This document shows positions 28,211 to 36,565 of a DNA stretch of 64,000 bases, piece after piece. A program made the position numbers and the translations under genes. A model generated the notes under the pieces. It was not told the DNA's origin. It did not search any database and saw nothing but the letters and a program-made list of their open reading frames with translations. The first letter of the stretch is position 1, and every line of letters starts with the position of its first letter. This DNA comes from Ancylomarina sp048268005 (GTDB lineage: Bacteria; Bacteroidota; Bacteroidia; Bacteroidales; Marinifilaceae). The stretch covers positions 186,001 through 250,000 of the forward strand of contig JBLWWJ010000003.1 of assembly GCA_048268005.1 (NCBI GenBank), in the 5' to 3' direction.

Positions 28211-29239
28211 ATGATCACTAAATTATCAGCACAAGACTTTCTTGAAAAGGGAAAAACAATTCCAATGATAGACGTAAGAACGCCTGCTGAATTTGAACAA
28301 GGGCACATTCCTGGTGCCATCAACATCCCAATTTTCACCAACGAAGAACGCGCTCAGGTTGGAACAAAATACAAGCGTTCAAGCAAAGATGCCGCTGTCC
28401 TTTTAGGTTTAGAGCTGGTTGGACCAAAGTTGTCTGTGTTTGTAAGAAGAGCAAAAAAAGTAGCTGTTGATGGTGAAGTCTTGATTCACTGTTGGCGAGG
28501 TGGCATGAGATCTGGTAGTATGGCCTGGCTTTTTGAAACGGCAGGCCTTAAGCCTAGCCTACTTGTTGGAGGCTACAAAGCTTACCGTCACTTCATCCGG
28601 GAAGCCTTCTCTCAGCCCACAAAACTGGTGGTTATAGGGGGTTATACCGGTAGTGGCAAAACTGAAGTGCTTCACAAGCTTACCGAGATGAGAGAGCAAG
28701 TTCTCGACCTTGAAGGTGTGGCCAACCACAAAGGTTCTGCCTTTGGAGCCTTAGGACAAGCAGATCAGCCCACAACTGAACAGTTTGAAAATGATTTGGG
28801 AAAAATCTGGCTTGATTTCGATCATTCTAAACCCATCTGGACTGAAGATGAAAGTCATTCGGTTGGTTCCGTTTGGATCAACGATGCACTTTTTGGACAA
28901 ATGAGAAAGGCACCTCTATTGGCTATTATCGTACCTAAGTCAGAACGCATAAAACGATTGGTTAAGGAATACGCCTGTTTCGAAATCGATTTACTGAAAC
29001 AAATGTGTAAAAAGATTGAAAAACGACTGGGTGGCTTAAAAGTTAAAAAAGCATTTGAGAGTTTAGAGCAAGGTGATTTTGCTACCGTGGCAGATATAAC
29101 ACTTGACTATTACGATAAAGCTTATGGACACGGGCTTAATACTCGTACCACACAGGAGATTTATCGTATAGAGATTAAAAAGGATGAGCCTGAACAGAAT
29201 GCCCAATACCTTATTGACTATTATAAGAAGATAAAATAG
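28211..29239 (+). CDS. mnmH: tRNA 2-selenouridine synthase (MnmH/SelU)
   Basis: The 342-residue protein fuses a rhodanese domain (MIDVRTPAEFEQGHIPGAINIP and HCWRGGMRSGSM with the active-site cysteine) to a P-loop domain (GGYTGSGKTEVLHKL). MnmH geranylates and selenates 2-thiouridine at the tRNA wobble position, using selenophosphate from SelD. No selD is in this window, so the selenium donor must come from elsewhere or only the geranylation step operates. It is a single gene with a strong terminator. Confidence 0.95.
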   Translation: MITKLSAQDFLEKGKTIPMIDVRTPAEFEQGHIPGAINIPIFTNEERAQVGTKYKRSSKDAAVLLGLELVGPKLSVFVRRAKKVAVDGEVLIHCWRGGMRSGSMAWLFETAGLKPSLLVGGYKAYRHFIREAFSQPTKLVVIGGYTGSGKTEVLHKLTEMREQVLDLEGVANHKGSAFGALGQADQPTTEQFENDLGKIWLDFDHSKPIWTEDESHSVGSVWINDALFGQMRKAPLLAIIVPKSERIKRLVKEYACFEIDLLKQMCKKIEKRLGGLKVKKAFESLEQGDFATVADITLDYYDKAYGHGLNTRTTQEIYRIEIKKDEPEQNAQYLIDYYKKIK

Positions 29240-29258
29240 GTCACCGATAGATATTATG

Positions 29259-29313
29259 AGACTGATACAATATTAAAAGCCTAAAACGGTTTTTAACTGT
29301 ATCAGTCTTTTTG
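29259..29313 (+). terminator. Long-loop terminator after mnmH
   Basis: AGACTGATACA at 29259-29269 pairs perfectly with TGTATCAGTCT at 29298-29308, closing a 28-base loop, followed by TTTTTG. The large loop is unusual for a simple terminator. Confidence 0.65.
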
Positions 29314-29405
29314 TAGCTATAAATGAAGAACGATATCAAATAAAAATTAGCATCTTTAAATACGAATTGCGATCATCGTCTGCCTTTTAAGAAAATCAAA
29401 TATTG

Positions 29406-30551
29406 ATGAATATCTTTTTAAAAAAACGCCAGTGGAAAATTGGCTTTCTATTCTTTGCAGGATTTATTGTGCTGGGGTCTATATTCTATACCAGTAATCT
29501 TGTTAAGAAACTGGCCTTTGAAGAGGAAAAAGCCGTTAAATTATGGGCAGATGCATTATCCAGCATCAATTCCGATCTTAATCAGGATATTACTCTTATC
29601 ACAAAAATTCTAGAACAAAACGAAACTATACCACTAATTCTCACAAACGAAAAAGGTGACATTACAGAATATCGTAACCTTAATATTTCAGGTAAAATTA
29701 CCGATCTGAAGTTAGCAGAGGAACTCCGAAAAATGAAAACCAGAGGGGTCTATTTTAAGATCAAATCCGAAGGTGGAGAACAATCTCTTTATTACGACGA
29801 GTCCAAACTCATCAAGCAACTCGAGCTTTATCCTTTCATCCAACTGGGACTTATCTTTTTCCTGGTTCTTTTGGCTTACCTGGTTTTTACATTCTCGAAA
29901 AAAGCCGAGCAAGATCAGGTTTGGGTGGGCATGTCGAAGGAAACAGCGCACCAGTTGGGAACCCCAATAAGTTCATTGCTGGCATGGATGGAATTACTTA
30001 AATCTTCGGATATCGATAAAAGTTTGACGCAAGAAATGGGCAAAGATGTGGAACGCCTTGAGGTGATCGCTGAACGATTTTCAAAAATCGGATCGAAGCC
30101 CAATCTTATTCCTAACGATATCAAGCAAATATTAGAAGACAGCATTAACTACCTGAAAAAAAGATCATCCAATAAAATCGAATTCTCTGTTCATATTGAC
30201 GAGAGTATCGACTTTAAACCGGCCATCAACAAGGAACTCTTTTCCTGGGTAATTGAAAATACCACAAAAAATGCCATCGATGCCATGAGTGGTGCAGGAA
30301 AGTTGAGTTTTAATCTAACAAAATCACAAAACAATTTATGCCTGGACATTAGCGATACGGGGAAAGGCATACACAAAAAGCAATTTCAAACCATCTTTAA
30401 ACCTGGCTACACCACCAAGAAACGTGGCTGGGGCTTAGGCCTTTCACTGGCAAAGCGTATTATAGAAGAATATCATGGTGGAAAAATATTTGTGCACCGC
30501 TCCGAATTGGGCAAAGGCAGCTGTATTCGCATACTATTGCCTACAAATTAG
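29406..30551 (+). CDS. Membrane sensor histidine kinase
   Basis: Starting at the ATG 29406, the product has 381 residues. Two membrane helices (about 11-33 and 143-163) bracket a periplasmic sensor of about 110 residues with no recognised domain. The kinase core has the His box (GMSKETAHQLGTPISSLL), the N box (NTTKNAIDAM), DTGKGI, and FKPGYTTKKRGWGLGLSLAKRI. No response regulator is adjacent, so its partner is elsewhere. The AHQLGTP form of the His box is common in Bacteroidota kinases. Confidence 0.9.
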   Translation: MNIFLKKRQWKIGFLFFAGFIVLGSIFYTSNLVKKLAFEEEKAVKLWADALSSINSDLNQDITLITKILEQNETIPLILTNEKGDITEYRNLNISGKITDLKLAEELRKMKTRGVYFKIKSEGGEQSLYYDESKLIKQLELYPFIQLGLIFFLVLLAYLVFTFSKKAEQDQVWVGMSKETAHQLGTPISSLLAWMELLKSSDIDKSLTQEMGKDVERLEVIAERFSKIGSKPNLIPNDIKQILEDSINYLKKRSSNKIEFSVHIDESIDFKPAINKELFSWVIENTTKNAIDAMSGAGKLSFNLTKSQNNLCLDISDTGKGIHKKQFQTIFKPGYTTKKRGWGLGLSLAKRIIEEYHGGKIFVHRSELGKGSCIRILLPTN

Positions 30552-30584
30552 AGCTTTTGCCTATTAAAACTTCTCAAAAAATTT

Positions 30585-30612
30585 TTGAATCGGTAATTTC
30601 TGACTATTTTTG
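30585..30612 (+). promoter_or_regulatory. Strong Bacteroidota-type promoter (distal) before yceD-rpmF-fabH
   Basis: TTG at 30585-30587, a 17-base spacer, and TATTTTTG at 30605-30612 followed by CACC. Both elements fit the TTG-N17-23-TAnnTTTG pattern. It lies almost 200 bases before the first gene, so it would give a long leader or a separate small transcript. Confidence 0.55.
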
Positions 30613-30761
30613 CACCCCATTTGAGCGAGAAGAAGCCTCTGTTTACAGGTTTTAATTTCGAACAAATGGCTATAATAAATCCATCAAACTGAACACTAAG
30701 GCATTTCACCGAAATCTCTTTAGTCAAAAATCCATACTTTTTGTAAAAAAAGATGTTCGAG

Positions 30762-30795
30762 TTTGAGGATAGCTATTAGAAATTATATACTTTTG
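30762..30795 (+). promoter_or_regulatory. Proximal promoter of the yceD-rpmF-fabH operon
   Basis: TTTG at 30762-30765, a 22-base spacer, and TACTTTTG at 30788-30795 match both halves of the Bacteroidota promoter. Transcription would begin around 30802, almost on top of the TTG start at 30807, implying an extremely short leader. Confidence 0.6.
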
Positions 30796-30806
30796 CAAAG
30801 TTTTAT

Positions 30807-31337
30807 TTGAGCATTTTGGATTATTTAGCAAAATACACGATTCCTTACAAAGGATTAAAAGATGGCAGTCATGAATTTCAATTCACTGCTGACGAAAAAT
30901 TCTTTGAGCATTTTCAATTTGAGAATGATTTTCAAGGTCAAGTTTCTGTAAAAGCAACGCTTTTAAAGAAAACCCTTGTTATGACTCTTGATTTAGAAAT
31001 TGCAGGAGAGATTAGTGTGGTTTGTGATCGTTGTTTAGATCGTTTTCCTTATGAGGTTGAAGGAGCTTCTACTCTTTTCATCAAATTTGGAGAAAATTAC
31101 GAGGAATTGGATGATGACGTTATTGTTGTCCCTGAATCAGAAAACGAGATCAAAATTGCTCAATACATTTACGAGTTAATTTTGTTGAGCTTCCCTATCA
31201 ACTTCACCCACCCGGATGACGAAGATGGTTTCAGCACTTGTAACGAAGAAATGATTCAAAAACTTAATGAGCACTCGGAGAAAGAGGAAGTAGATCCGAG
31301 ATGGAGTGAATTAAAAAAATTGATTGATAATAAATAG
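30807..31337 (+). CDS. YceD-family (DUF177) protein
   Basis: The 176-residue product has the YceD pattern: VVCDRCLDRF (Cys-x-x-Cys) in the middle and a negatively charged C-terminal half with EEVDPRWSELKKLID near the end. The start is a TTG at 30807 (MSILDYLAKYTIPYKGL). No ATG is closer, and the predicted transcription start lies just upstream, so the exact start is uncertain. YceD is required for 23S rRNA accumulation or ribosome assembly in several bacteria. It is 16 bases ahead of rpmF in a conserved arrangement. Confidence 0.9.
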   Translation: MSILDYLAKYTIPYKGLKDGSHEFQFTADEKFFEHFQFENDFQGQVSVKATLLKKTLVMTLDLEIAGEISVVCDRCLDRFPYEVEGASTLFIKFGENYEELDDDVIVVPESENEIKIAQYIYELILLSFPINFTHPDDEDGFSTCNEEMIQKLNEHSEKEEVDPRWSELKKLIDNK

Positions 31338-31353
31338 TTTAATAGGTTGAAAA

Positions 31354-31539
31354 ATGGCACATCCAAAACACAGAACATCGAAGCAGAGAAGAAATAAGAG
31401 AAGAACTCATATTAAAGCAACTCCTGCTACTTTAGCATCTTGCTCAAACTGTGGAGCAACTGCTAAATACCACACTGTTTGCCCTGAGTGCGGATACTAT
31501 AGAGGCAAATTAGCGATTGAAAAAGAAGTTACAGCATAA
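31354..31539 (+). CDS. rpmF: 50S ribosomal protein L32
   Basis: The 61-residue protein begins MAHPKHRTSKQRRNKRRTH and has two zinc-ribbon knuckles, CSNCG and CPECG, 12 residues apart, as in zinc-binding L32. It sits between yceD and fabH, the usual linkage of ribosome and fatty-acid genes. A hairpin follows that could partly attenuate transcription into fabH. Confidence 0.98.
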   Translation: MAHPKHRTSKQRRNKRRTHIKATPATLASCSNCGATAKYHTVCPECGYYRGKLAIEKEVTA

Positions 31540-31573
31540 CCTAATTCTTTCGGATAAGGTTTAACGCAATAGT

Positions 31574-31610
31574 AAATTTGCTCCTGAGAATACTCTTTGG
31601 AGCAATTTTG
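31574..31610 (+). terminator. Hairpin between rpmF and fabH
   Basis: AAATTTGCTCC pairs with GGAGCAATTT (one extra T) around a 12-base loop, followed by a short T run. It is a moderate terminator or attenuator between rpmF and fabH. Confidence 0.6.
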
Positions 31611-31731
31611 CTTATTAGTATTTTTGTGTTTAATTCTTTTATCCCCTATGATTGTGAGCTTTGCAATTGATAGTCATTTTGATTATAATTGTAAGCTATT
31701 TTGATCAAAAGAATAATAAGTAAGCATAGTA

Positions 31732-32730
31732 ATGACAAAGATAAACGCAGTAATTACGGGAGTTGGGGCTTATCTTCCTGACTATATTCTTACCAATGAA
31801 GAACTGAGCACCATGGTTGATACAACCGATGAGTGGATCATGACCCGAATTGGTATTAAAGAAAGAAGAATTCTTAAAGGTGAGGAACAAGGATCTTCAG
31901 TATTGGGAGCTAAAGCAGTTGAAGAATTGCTACAAAAAACCAATACCTCTCCTGAAGAAGTTGATTTGGTGATTTGCGCTACTGTAACACCGGATATGCA
32001 ATTCCCTGCTACAGCAAACATTATTAGCGATAAATTAGGCATAAACAATGCTTTCAGTTTCGACTTGAATGCGGGTTGTTCAGGTTTTCTTTTTGCTTTA
32101 GCAACAGGTTCTAAGTACATCCAGTCTGGTATGTATAAGAAAGTTGTGATTGTTGGATCTGAAAAGATGTCTTCAATAGTTGATTATACTGATCGTCAGA
32201 CTTGCGCTATTTTTGGCGACGGGGCTGCAGCGGTTCTTCTTGAGCCAACAACTGAAAACGTAGGTATTATCGATGAGATGTTGCATACTCAGGGTTTTGG
32301 TCGCAAGCATTTGCACCAAAAAGCCGGAGGTTCTTGCAAACCAGCAAGTCACGAAACAGTTGATAATCGCGAGCATTTCATCTACCAGGAAGGTAACCAC
32401 GTTTTCAAACACGCGGTATCGAATATGGCTGATGTATCGGTTGAAATGATGGAAAAACACAACATGACTGCCAATGATTTGGCATGGTTGGTTCCTCATC
32501 AGGCAAACAATCGTATTATCGAAGCCACTGCCAAGCGTATGGGCTTAGCTAAGGAGAAAGTGATGATCAATATTGAGAAATATGGCAACACAACTTCAGC
32601 GACAATTCCATTGTGTTTATGGGAATGGGAAAACCAACTGAAAAAAGGCGATAACATTATCCTATCAGGATTTGGTGCCGGTTTTACTTGGGGCTCAATC
32701 TTCCTTAAGTGGGGATACGATCCTAAATAA
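31732..32730 (+). CDS. fabH: 3-oxoacyl-ACP synthase III
   Basis: The 332-residue thiolase-fold enzyme has the KAS III catalytic triad: Cys in LNAGCSGF, His in VPHQANNRI, and Asn in YGNTTSATIP. It condenses acetyl-CoA with malonyl-ACP to start fatty-acid synthesis. In many genomes plsX lies between rpmF and fabH; here it does not. A perfect TTTTGATCAAAA palindrome at 31699-31710 sits 21 bases before its ATG and may be regulatory. A strong terminator follows. Confidence 0.96.
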   Translation: MTKINAVITGVGAYLPDYILTNEELSTMVDTTDEWIMTRIGIKERRILKGEEQGSSVLGAKAVEELLQKTNTSPEEVDLVICATVTPDMQFPATANIISDKLGINNAFSFDLNAGCSGFLFALATGSKYIQSGMYKKVVIVGSEKMSSIVDYTDRQTCAIFGDGAAAVLLEPTTENVGIIDEMLHTQGFGRKHLHQKAGGSCKPASHETVDNREHFIYQEGNHVFKHAVSNMADVSVEMMEKHNMTANDLAWLVPHQANNRIIEATAKRMGLAKEKVMINIEKYGNTTSATIPLCLWEWENQLKKGDNIILSGFGAGFTWGSIFLKWGYDPK

Positions 32731-32750
32731 ACCCAATCTATACCATATAC

Positions 32751-32785
32751 AAAAAGGACTTCCCAATAGGAAGTCCTTTTTTTAT
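32751..32785 (+). terminator. Terminator after fabH
   Basis: AAAGGACTTCC (32753-32763) and GGAAGTCCTTT (32769-32779) form an 11-bp perfect stem with a CAATA loop, followed by TTTT. The flanking A-rich run would let it act on the convergent helical-protein gene as well. Confidence 0.85.
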
Positions 32786-32866
32786 TACCATAAACACGGC
32801 GTGTTCTAAGCGATAAAAACACCCGTCAACAGTCACTAAATATGGCAAATATCTAGTATTATAGAA

Positions 32867-33625
32867 TTAGGAAACCGCTTCTTCAACAAGGGCTTCCTTT
32901 TTCACTTCTTCAACTACAGGCTGAACCTTCTTTTTAACAACAGGGGCTAGCTTAGGCTTACGAACCTGTTTGATAATATGAGTAAACATATAATCTTCAC
33001 TCTTTTGTTTATTCGCCTTCATAATCAACTTACCCGTCTTAGATAGATCAGCCATCATCGTCCACAGCTTATTCAGCTCTTCATGATTATTTAAAACCAA
33101 TTCTTTCTTTTCTCTCATCTTTTCTTCCTGAATCAAATTCAAGTCATAAGCCTTTTGGGTCAAAGTTGAAAGCTCCTTACCAAGCTTCTCCTTATACCCT
33201 CTTGCTTTTAATGCTTCAAGATTGTTGGCTATATTTTGCTCAACGACTTTCACTCTGGTGCAATAGCCCTCAACATTCTTTTTCTTGATATCCTTTTTAG
33301 CTTGCTTAATCCCAAAGTCAGCTACTTTTATAATCAATGCTTTGTTTGCACGTTGCGCATAAGCTGCAATCAAGTTGAGCTTAGGAACAATTCCATCAAG
33401 ACAGTCGTAAAGTTCTTCTGTTGTTTTCTTGATCTCGGCAGTTAGTGTGGGTGCTTGAGTCAGGTCATTTACTTTTTTGATCTGCTTACTCACCTCTTTT
33501 AGGTATTCATCGTTGTACTCAGCTGAAAAATCTTCGAAGGCACTACGATCTCTTGTAAACATTTGTAATAAAAGTTCTCCCACTATAGGAAGCTCTTCCT
33601 GTCTAAACTTAAAAAAAGTACTCAT
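32867..33625 (-). CDS. Helical cytosolic protein of unknown function
   Basis: The 252-residue protein is almost all helix and highly charged, with no signal peptide or membrane segment. It starts STFFKFRQEELPIVGELLLQMF, contains long Lys/Glu-rich stretches, and ends in a Val/Glu/Lys tail (KLAPVVKKKVQPVVEEVKKE) like a low-complexity linker. I see no enzyme motif. It has no close operon partner. The region just upstream on its own strand holds the 21-bp tandem array described below, whose reading frame on this strand could in principle extend an ancestral gene. Confidence 0.75.
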   Translation of the reverse strand: MSTFFKFRQEELPIVGELLLQMFTRDRSAFEDFSAEYNDEYLKEVSKQIKKVNDLTQAPTLTAEIKKTTEELYDCLDGIVPKLNLIAAYAQRANKALIIKVADFGIKQAKKDIKKKNVEGYCTRVKVVEQNIANNLEALKARGYKEKLGKELSTLTQKAYDLNLIQEEKMREKKELVLNNHEELNKLWTMMADLSKTGKLIMKANKQKSEDYMFTHIIKQVRKPKLAPVVKKKVQPVVEEVKKEALVEEAVS

Positions 33626-34287
33626 CTTTTAATGATTAGTTTGATTTATACTATGATGATTAAAATTAATTTCAACCTAACTCTTAGTCCTTAATCCTCC
33701 TTACCAACATGTTACTTTGTCATCCTATTCCTGAAAAGAATAGTTCTTAAATTCATTCCAGTCTTTCTCTCATTCCCCTTATCAATTTCAGCATTCCCCT
33801 GAAAGTTTTCAGCATTCCCCAGAAGAATTTCACCTTTCCCCTGAGGCTTTTCTGCTTTCCCTTTCGTGTTTCCAGCTTTCCTTTAGTCAATTCCAGTATT
33901 CCCCCGCTCTATTTCAACATTCACTTTGGCGATTTCCGTATTCCTTCGAAGTTAATTGCCTGACCCACGAGATAAGGCTTTGGAAGCTTTTAAAAGTAAA
34001 GAAATGAAGAGTTAGGGAACCCTTCACTTCCTTGCTTAGAATTAACTTATTTAACTAAAATCACAATCTAATTTAATTAAATATTATTTAATATGTAAAT
34101 TTTTTATTCCCAAAACATGATTTACTAAAATCCAAACAAGTTCATTACTATCGCATTAAGCAATAACAACAGGCCTTTCGTGAAAATCAAATTGGGAAAA
34201 TAAATTTATTCAATTGTAAATTAAATGTCAGAAAAGCATTTAAGTAATTGAAAAAAATAAGCAAAGAAGTGATGAAGAAGAGGGAGC
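33626..34287. other. Intergenic region with 21-bp tandem array
   Basis: About 660 bases between the helical-protein gene and the EEP membrane protein (both on the reverse strand). The middle (33744-33953) carries a degenerate 21-bp tandem array (see the repeat entry). The rest is AT-rich with poly-T and poly-A runs, and I find no RNA gene or terminator hairpin in it. Confidence 0.7.
33744..33953. repeat. Degenerate 21-bp tandem array, about 10 units
   Basis: Units of exactly 21 bases run head-to-tail. The best-preserved core, on the forward strand, is TTTCAGCATTCCCC plus seven variable bases. Clear units start at 33786, 33807, 33828, 33849, 33870, 33891, 33912 and 33933, with weaker ones at 33744 and 33765. 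Read forward, each unit gives a heptad such as FQHSPES or FQHSPEE and the whole array is open (no stop from 33744 to a TGA at 34005) but contains no ATG. Read in reverse, the better units give GNAEN- or GNAEI-type heptads interrupted by one stop. It could be a decayed coding repeat or a noncoding minisatellite. Confidence 0.8.
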
Positions 34288-35364
34288 TTATTTTGAAGGA
34301 AAAACAAAACTTCCGCATATAGGATAATGGTCGGAATAACGCTTTCGTATCCGTTCGTATTGGGTACACCTTATATCATCGGAATAAAGAAGGTAATCGA
34401 TACGGAATGAAGGGAAATCACCAGAATAAGTCGTACTAATCCCCTTCCCTTGTTGGACAAAGGCATCCTTCATGCCCTTGGATAACTGATGGTAAGTATA
34501 TGAATTCGGCGTATCGTTAAAGTCTCCACAAACCAATGTCGGATTTGGTGATTGCTTAATGTGTTCCTTAATTTGAAGGGCTTGCTCAGCTCTTCGAGCA
34601 AATGCCTGACCCAAACGTGAGGAAATATCTTTAATTTCATTCAGATCTTCTTCGTTACCTTGATACTCATCTTTCTTGATAAACTTATAATTCTTACCAA
34701 CAAAACGATTGGATTCCAGATGAAGGTTATAAACTCTAAACCGTTTGCCTTTTAAGGAAATATCAGCAAAAATAGCTTTACACAAATGCTCGTTCCCAAA
34801 GGATAGACTTGCCTTTTTAACCATAGGGTGCTTGGAGAAAATAGCAACTCCACTTCTTTTATTACTATAATGCACATATTTCATCCCCAATTGCTTTTTA
34901 AGATTGCTTAAAGATAAAAAGCCGTTGGTGGTACTGCGGTATTCTTGCAAACAAACAACATCGGGTTCTTGAGAGTTAATCAACTTGATGATGTTATGAG
35001 GTGTATTGGGGTCTTTAGTCCACTTATATCGATCGAATGATCGTACGTTATACGAAAGAATATTTACTTGCTCAGAATCGACAGAAATAGTCTTATCACC
35101 CCCACTTAACTGAAAGAAGTCACTGATACTTCCATAGCCCACAAGAATGACGATTAGAGGTAATAAAAAGCTCCACTTGCGACGGAACATCCAATACAGT
35201 ACAAAAAGAAGGTTAATAACTAAAAGATAAGGGAAAGCAAGACCAAAAAAGGCCGGAAAACCAAGCATGCCGGGGTTGATATAAGCTGCTGAATAGGATA
35301 TCAGAAGTGCTCCTGAAAAAATCAAGCTAAATACAACCAGGCCTTTGTGCAGTATTTTCTTCAA
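34288..35364 (-). CDS. Endonuclease/exonuclease/phosphatase family membrane protein
   Basis: The 358-residue protein has two or three N-terminal membrane helices (about 8-28, 35-60, 65-85) and then an EEP domain with NILSYNVRSFDRYKW, VCLQEYRS (catalytic Glu), NLHLESN, VCGDFNDTPNSYTY and SDHYPICGSF at the end. Secreted or membrane-tethered EEP proteins can be phosphodiesterases or nucleases; the target here is unknown. It is a single gene next to the rhomboid pair. A second, lipoprotein-type EEP gene is at 57139. Confidence 0.9.
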   Translation of the reverse strand: MKKILHKGLVVFSLIFSGALLISYSAAYINPGMLGFPAFFGLAFPYLLVINLLFVLYWMFRRKWSFLLPLIVILVGYGSISDFFQLSGGDKTISVDSEQVNILSYNVRSFDRYKWTKDPNTPHNIIKLINSQEPDVVCLQEYRSTTNGFLSLSNLKKQLGMKYVHYSNKRSGVAIFSKHPMVKKASLSFGNEHLCKAIFADISLKGKRFRVYNLHLESNRFVGKNYKFIKKDEYQGNEEDLNEIKDISSRLGQAFARRAEQALQIKEHIKQSPNPTLVCGDFNDTPNSYTYHQLSKGMKDAFVQQGKGISTTYSGDFPSFRIDYLLYSDDIRCTQYERIRKRYSDHYPICGSFVFPSK

Positions 35365-35537
35365 TTAAATCTGTTGTTAGTTCTCTGTTGTCGGGTTCAC
35401 TTCAACATATAAGGGGATTATAAATCCCAAATAATTAAACTGCAGATTACAAACTGCAGTAGCACCATTAGGTTTCAAGAATTGGCTTAAAAAATCTCAG
35501 CCCTTTTTTACTTTTATCCTTTAACCTTTATTTCTCC

Positions 35538-36494
35538 TTATTCATCTTTACTGGACTTAAAAAGAATTTCTTTCTCCTCTTTAGATAAACTATCGTAACC
35601 CGATTTAGAAATCTTTTCCAGAATTTCGTTCAGATCTTCCTGCTTTTGTTTTTTAGCTTTATTATAAGCTTTATCATCAGCCGTTCGAGCTCGTTTATGT
35701 GTTACCTTCATTTTTTTCTTCGACTTAAACCAAGAAAAAACGGTGTCCATCATCTGGTTAAAGCCAGAAGAGATATCCTTCCCCTTTCGCAATTGCGAAA
35801 TAAATAACCAACCATAAAAAGCACCTCCAAAGTGAGCCAAATGCCCACCAGCATTTCCGTCAGGTAGTTGAATGATATCGGTAAGAACAAAGAAAAGAGC
35901 AATATATTTGATCTTAACAGGTCCTATGAAAACTAAATTTACAATATAATTTGGGGAATAACTAACTGTAGCAAAAACGACCGCCATAACAGAAGCCGAA
36001 GCTCCCAGAGCAACAGAGATGGGTAAGATATTTTCAAAAACCGGAAAAAGATTAAAAGCAAAAACAAAAACAGCCGCACCAGTTAATCCACCAATCAAAT
36101 AAATACTCAACAACTTTTTCTGATCAAGAAAACTCAGAAATATTTTTCCAAACCAATATAGCCAAAGCATATTGAAGAGAATATGAAGAAAGCCCTCATG
36201 CAAAAACATATACGTAAATATGGTCCAGGGACGATATAAAAGTTCTGATGTATCTGCCGGAAGCGTTAACCAATTCAAAACAAAATTACCTTCTTCAGGA
36301 GCTATTCCAAAAAGAAAAATAACAGCCGCTGTCAATTTCACAAGTATAAATACAGCCAAATTGATATAAATTAACTTACTAAGATGACTTCCCTCTTTGA
36401 AAGAATTCTTAATGCCTTCCCAAATACTTTGATGAGAATAAGATTGATATGGGTTGTTAAAATTCATGCCTATATAAGATATCAAATAAGTCAA
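35538..36494 (-). CDS. Rhomboid-family intramembrane serine protease (copy A)
   Basis: The product is about 318 residues; translation may instead start at the inner ATG 36467 (MNFNNPYQSYSHQ), which is the more usual family start. Six membrane segments span residues about 45-240. The catalytic serine is in ALGASASVMAV and the histidine in GGHLAHFGGAFYGW. The hydrophilic tail of about 65 residues after the last helix is rich in Lys and Asp. It lies downstream of a second rhomboid gene on the same strand. Confidence 0.9.
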   Translation of the reverse strand: MTYLISYIGMNFNNPYQSYSHQSIWEGIKNSFKEGSHLSKLIYINLAVFILVKLTAAVIFLFGIAPEEGNFVLNWLTLPADTSELLYRPWTIFTYMFLHEGFLHILFNMLWLYWFGKIFLSFLDQKKLLSIYLIGGLTGAAVFVFAFNLFPVFENILPISVALGASASVMAVVFATVSYSPNYIVNLVFIGPVKIKYIALFFVLTDIIQLPDGNAGGHLAHFGGAFYGWLFISQLRKGKDISSGFNQMMDTVFSWFKSKKKMKVTHKRARTADDKAYNKAKKQKQEDLNEILEKISKSGYDSLSKEEKEILFKSSKDE

Positions 36495-36565
36495 TAAAAA
36501 ACCAATAGAAAACTTCGCTAACCTTTATATGAACGTCAATTGTTGGTTTATCGTATTACCATCGA

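Noticed and set aside
33744..33953. CRISPR array
   Set aside because: Units are 21 bases with no separate spacers, diverge steadily from one unit to the next, and no cas gene is nearby.
34187..34369. 60-codon reverse frame between the array and the EEP gene
   Set aside because: It overlaps the EEP gene's 3' end and is AT-rich with a simple composition.
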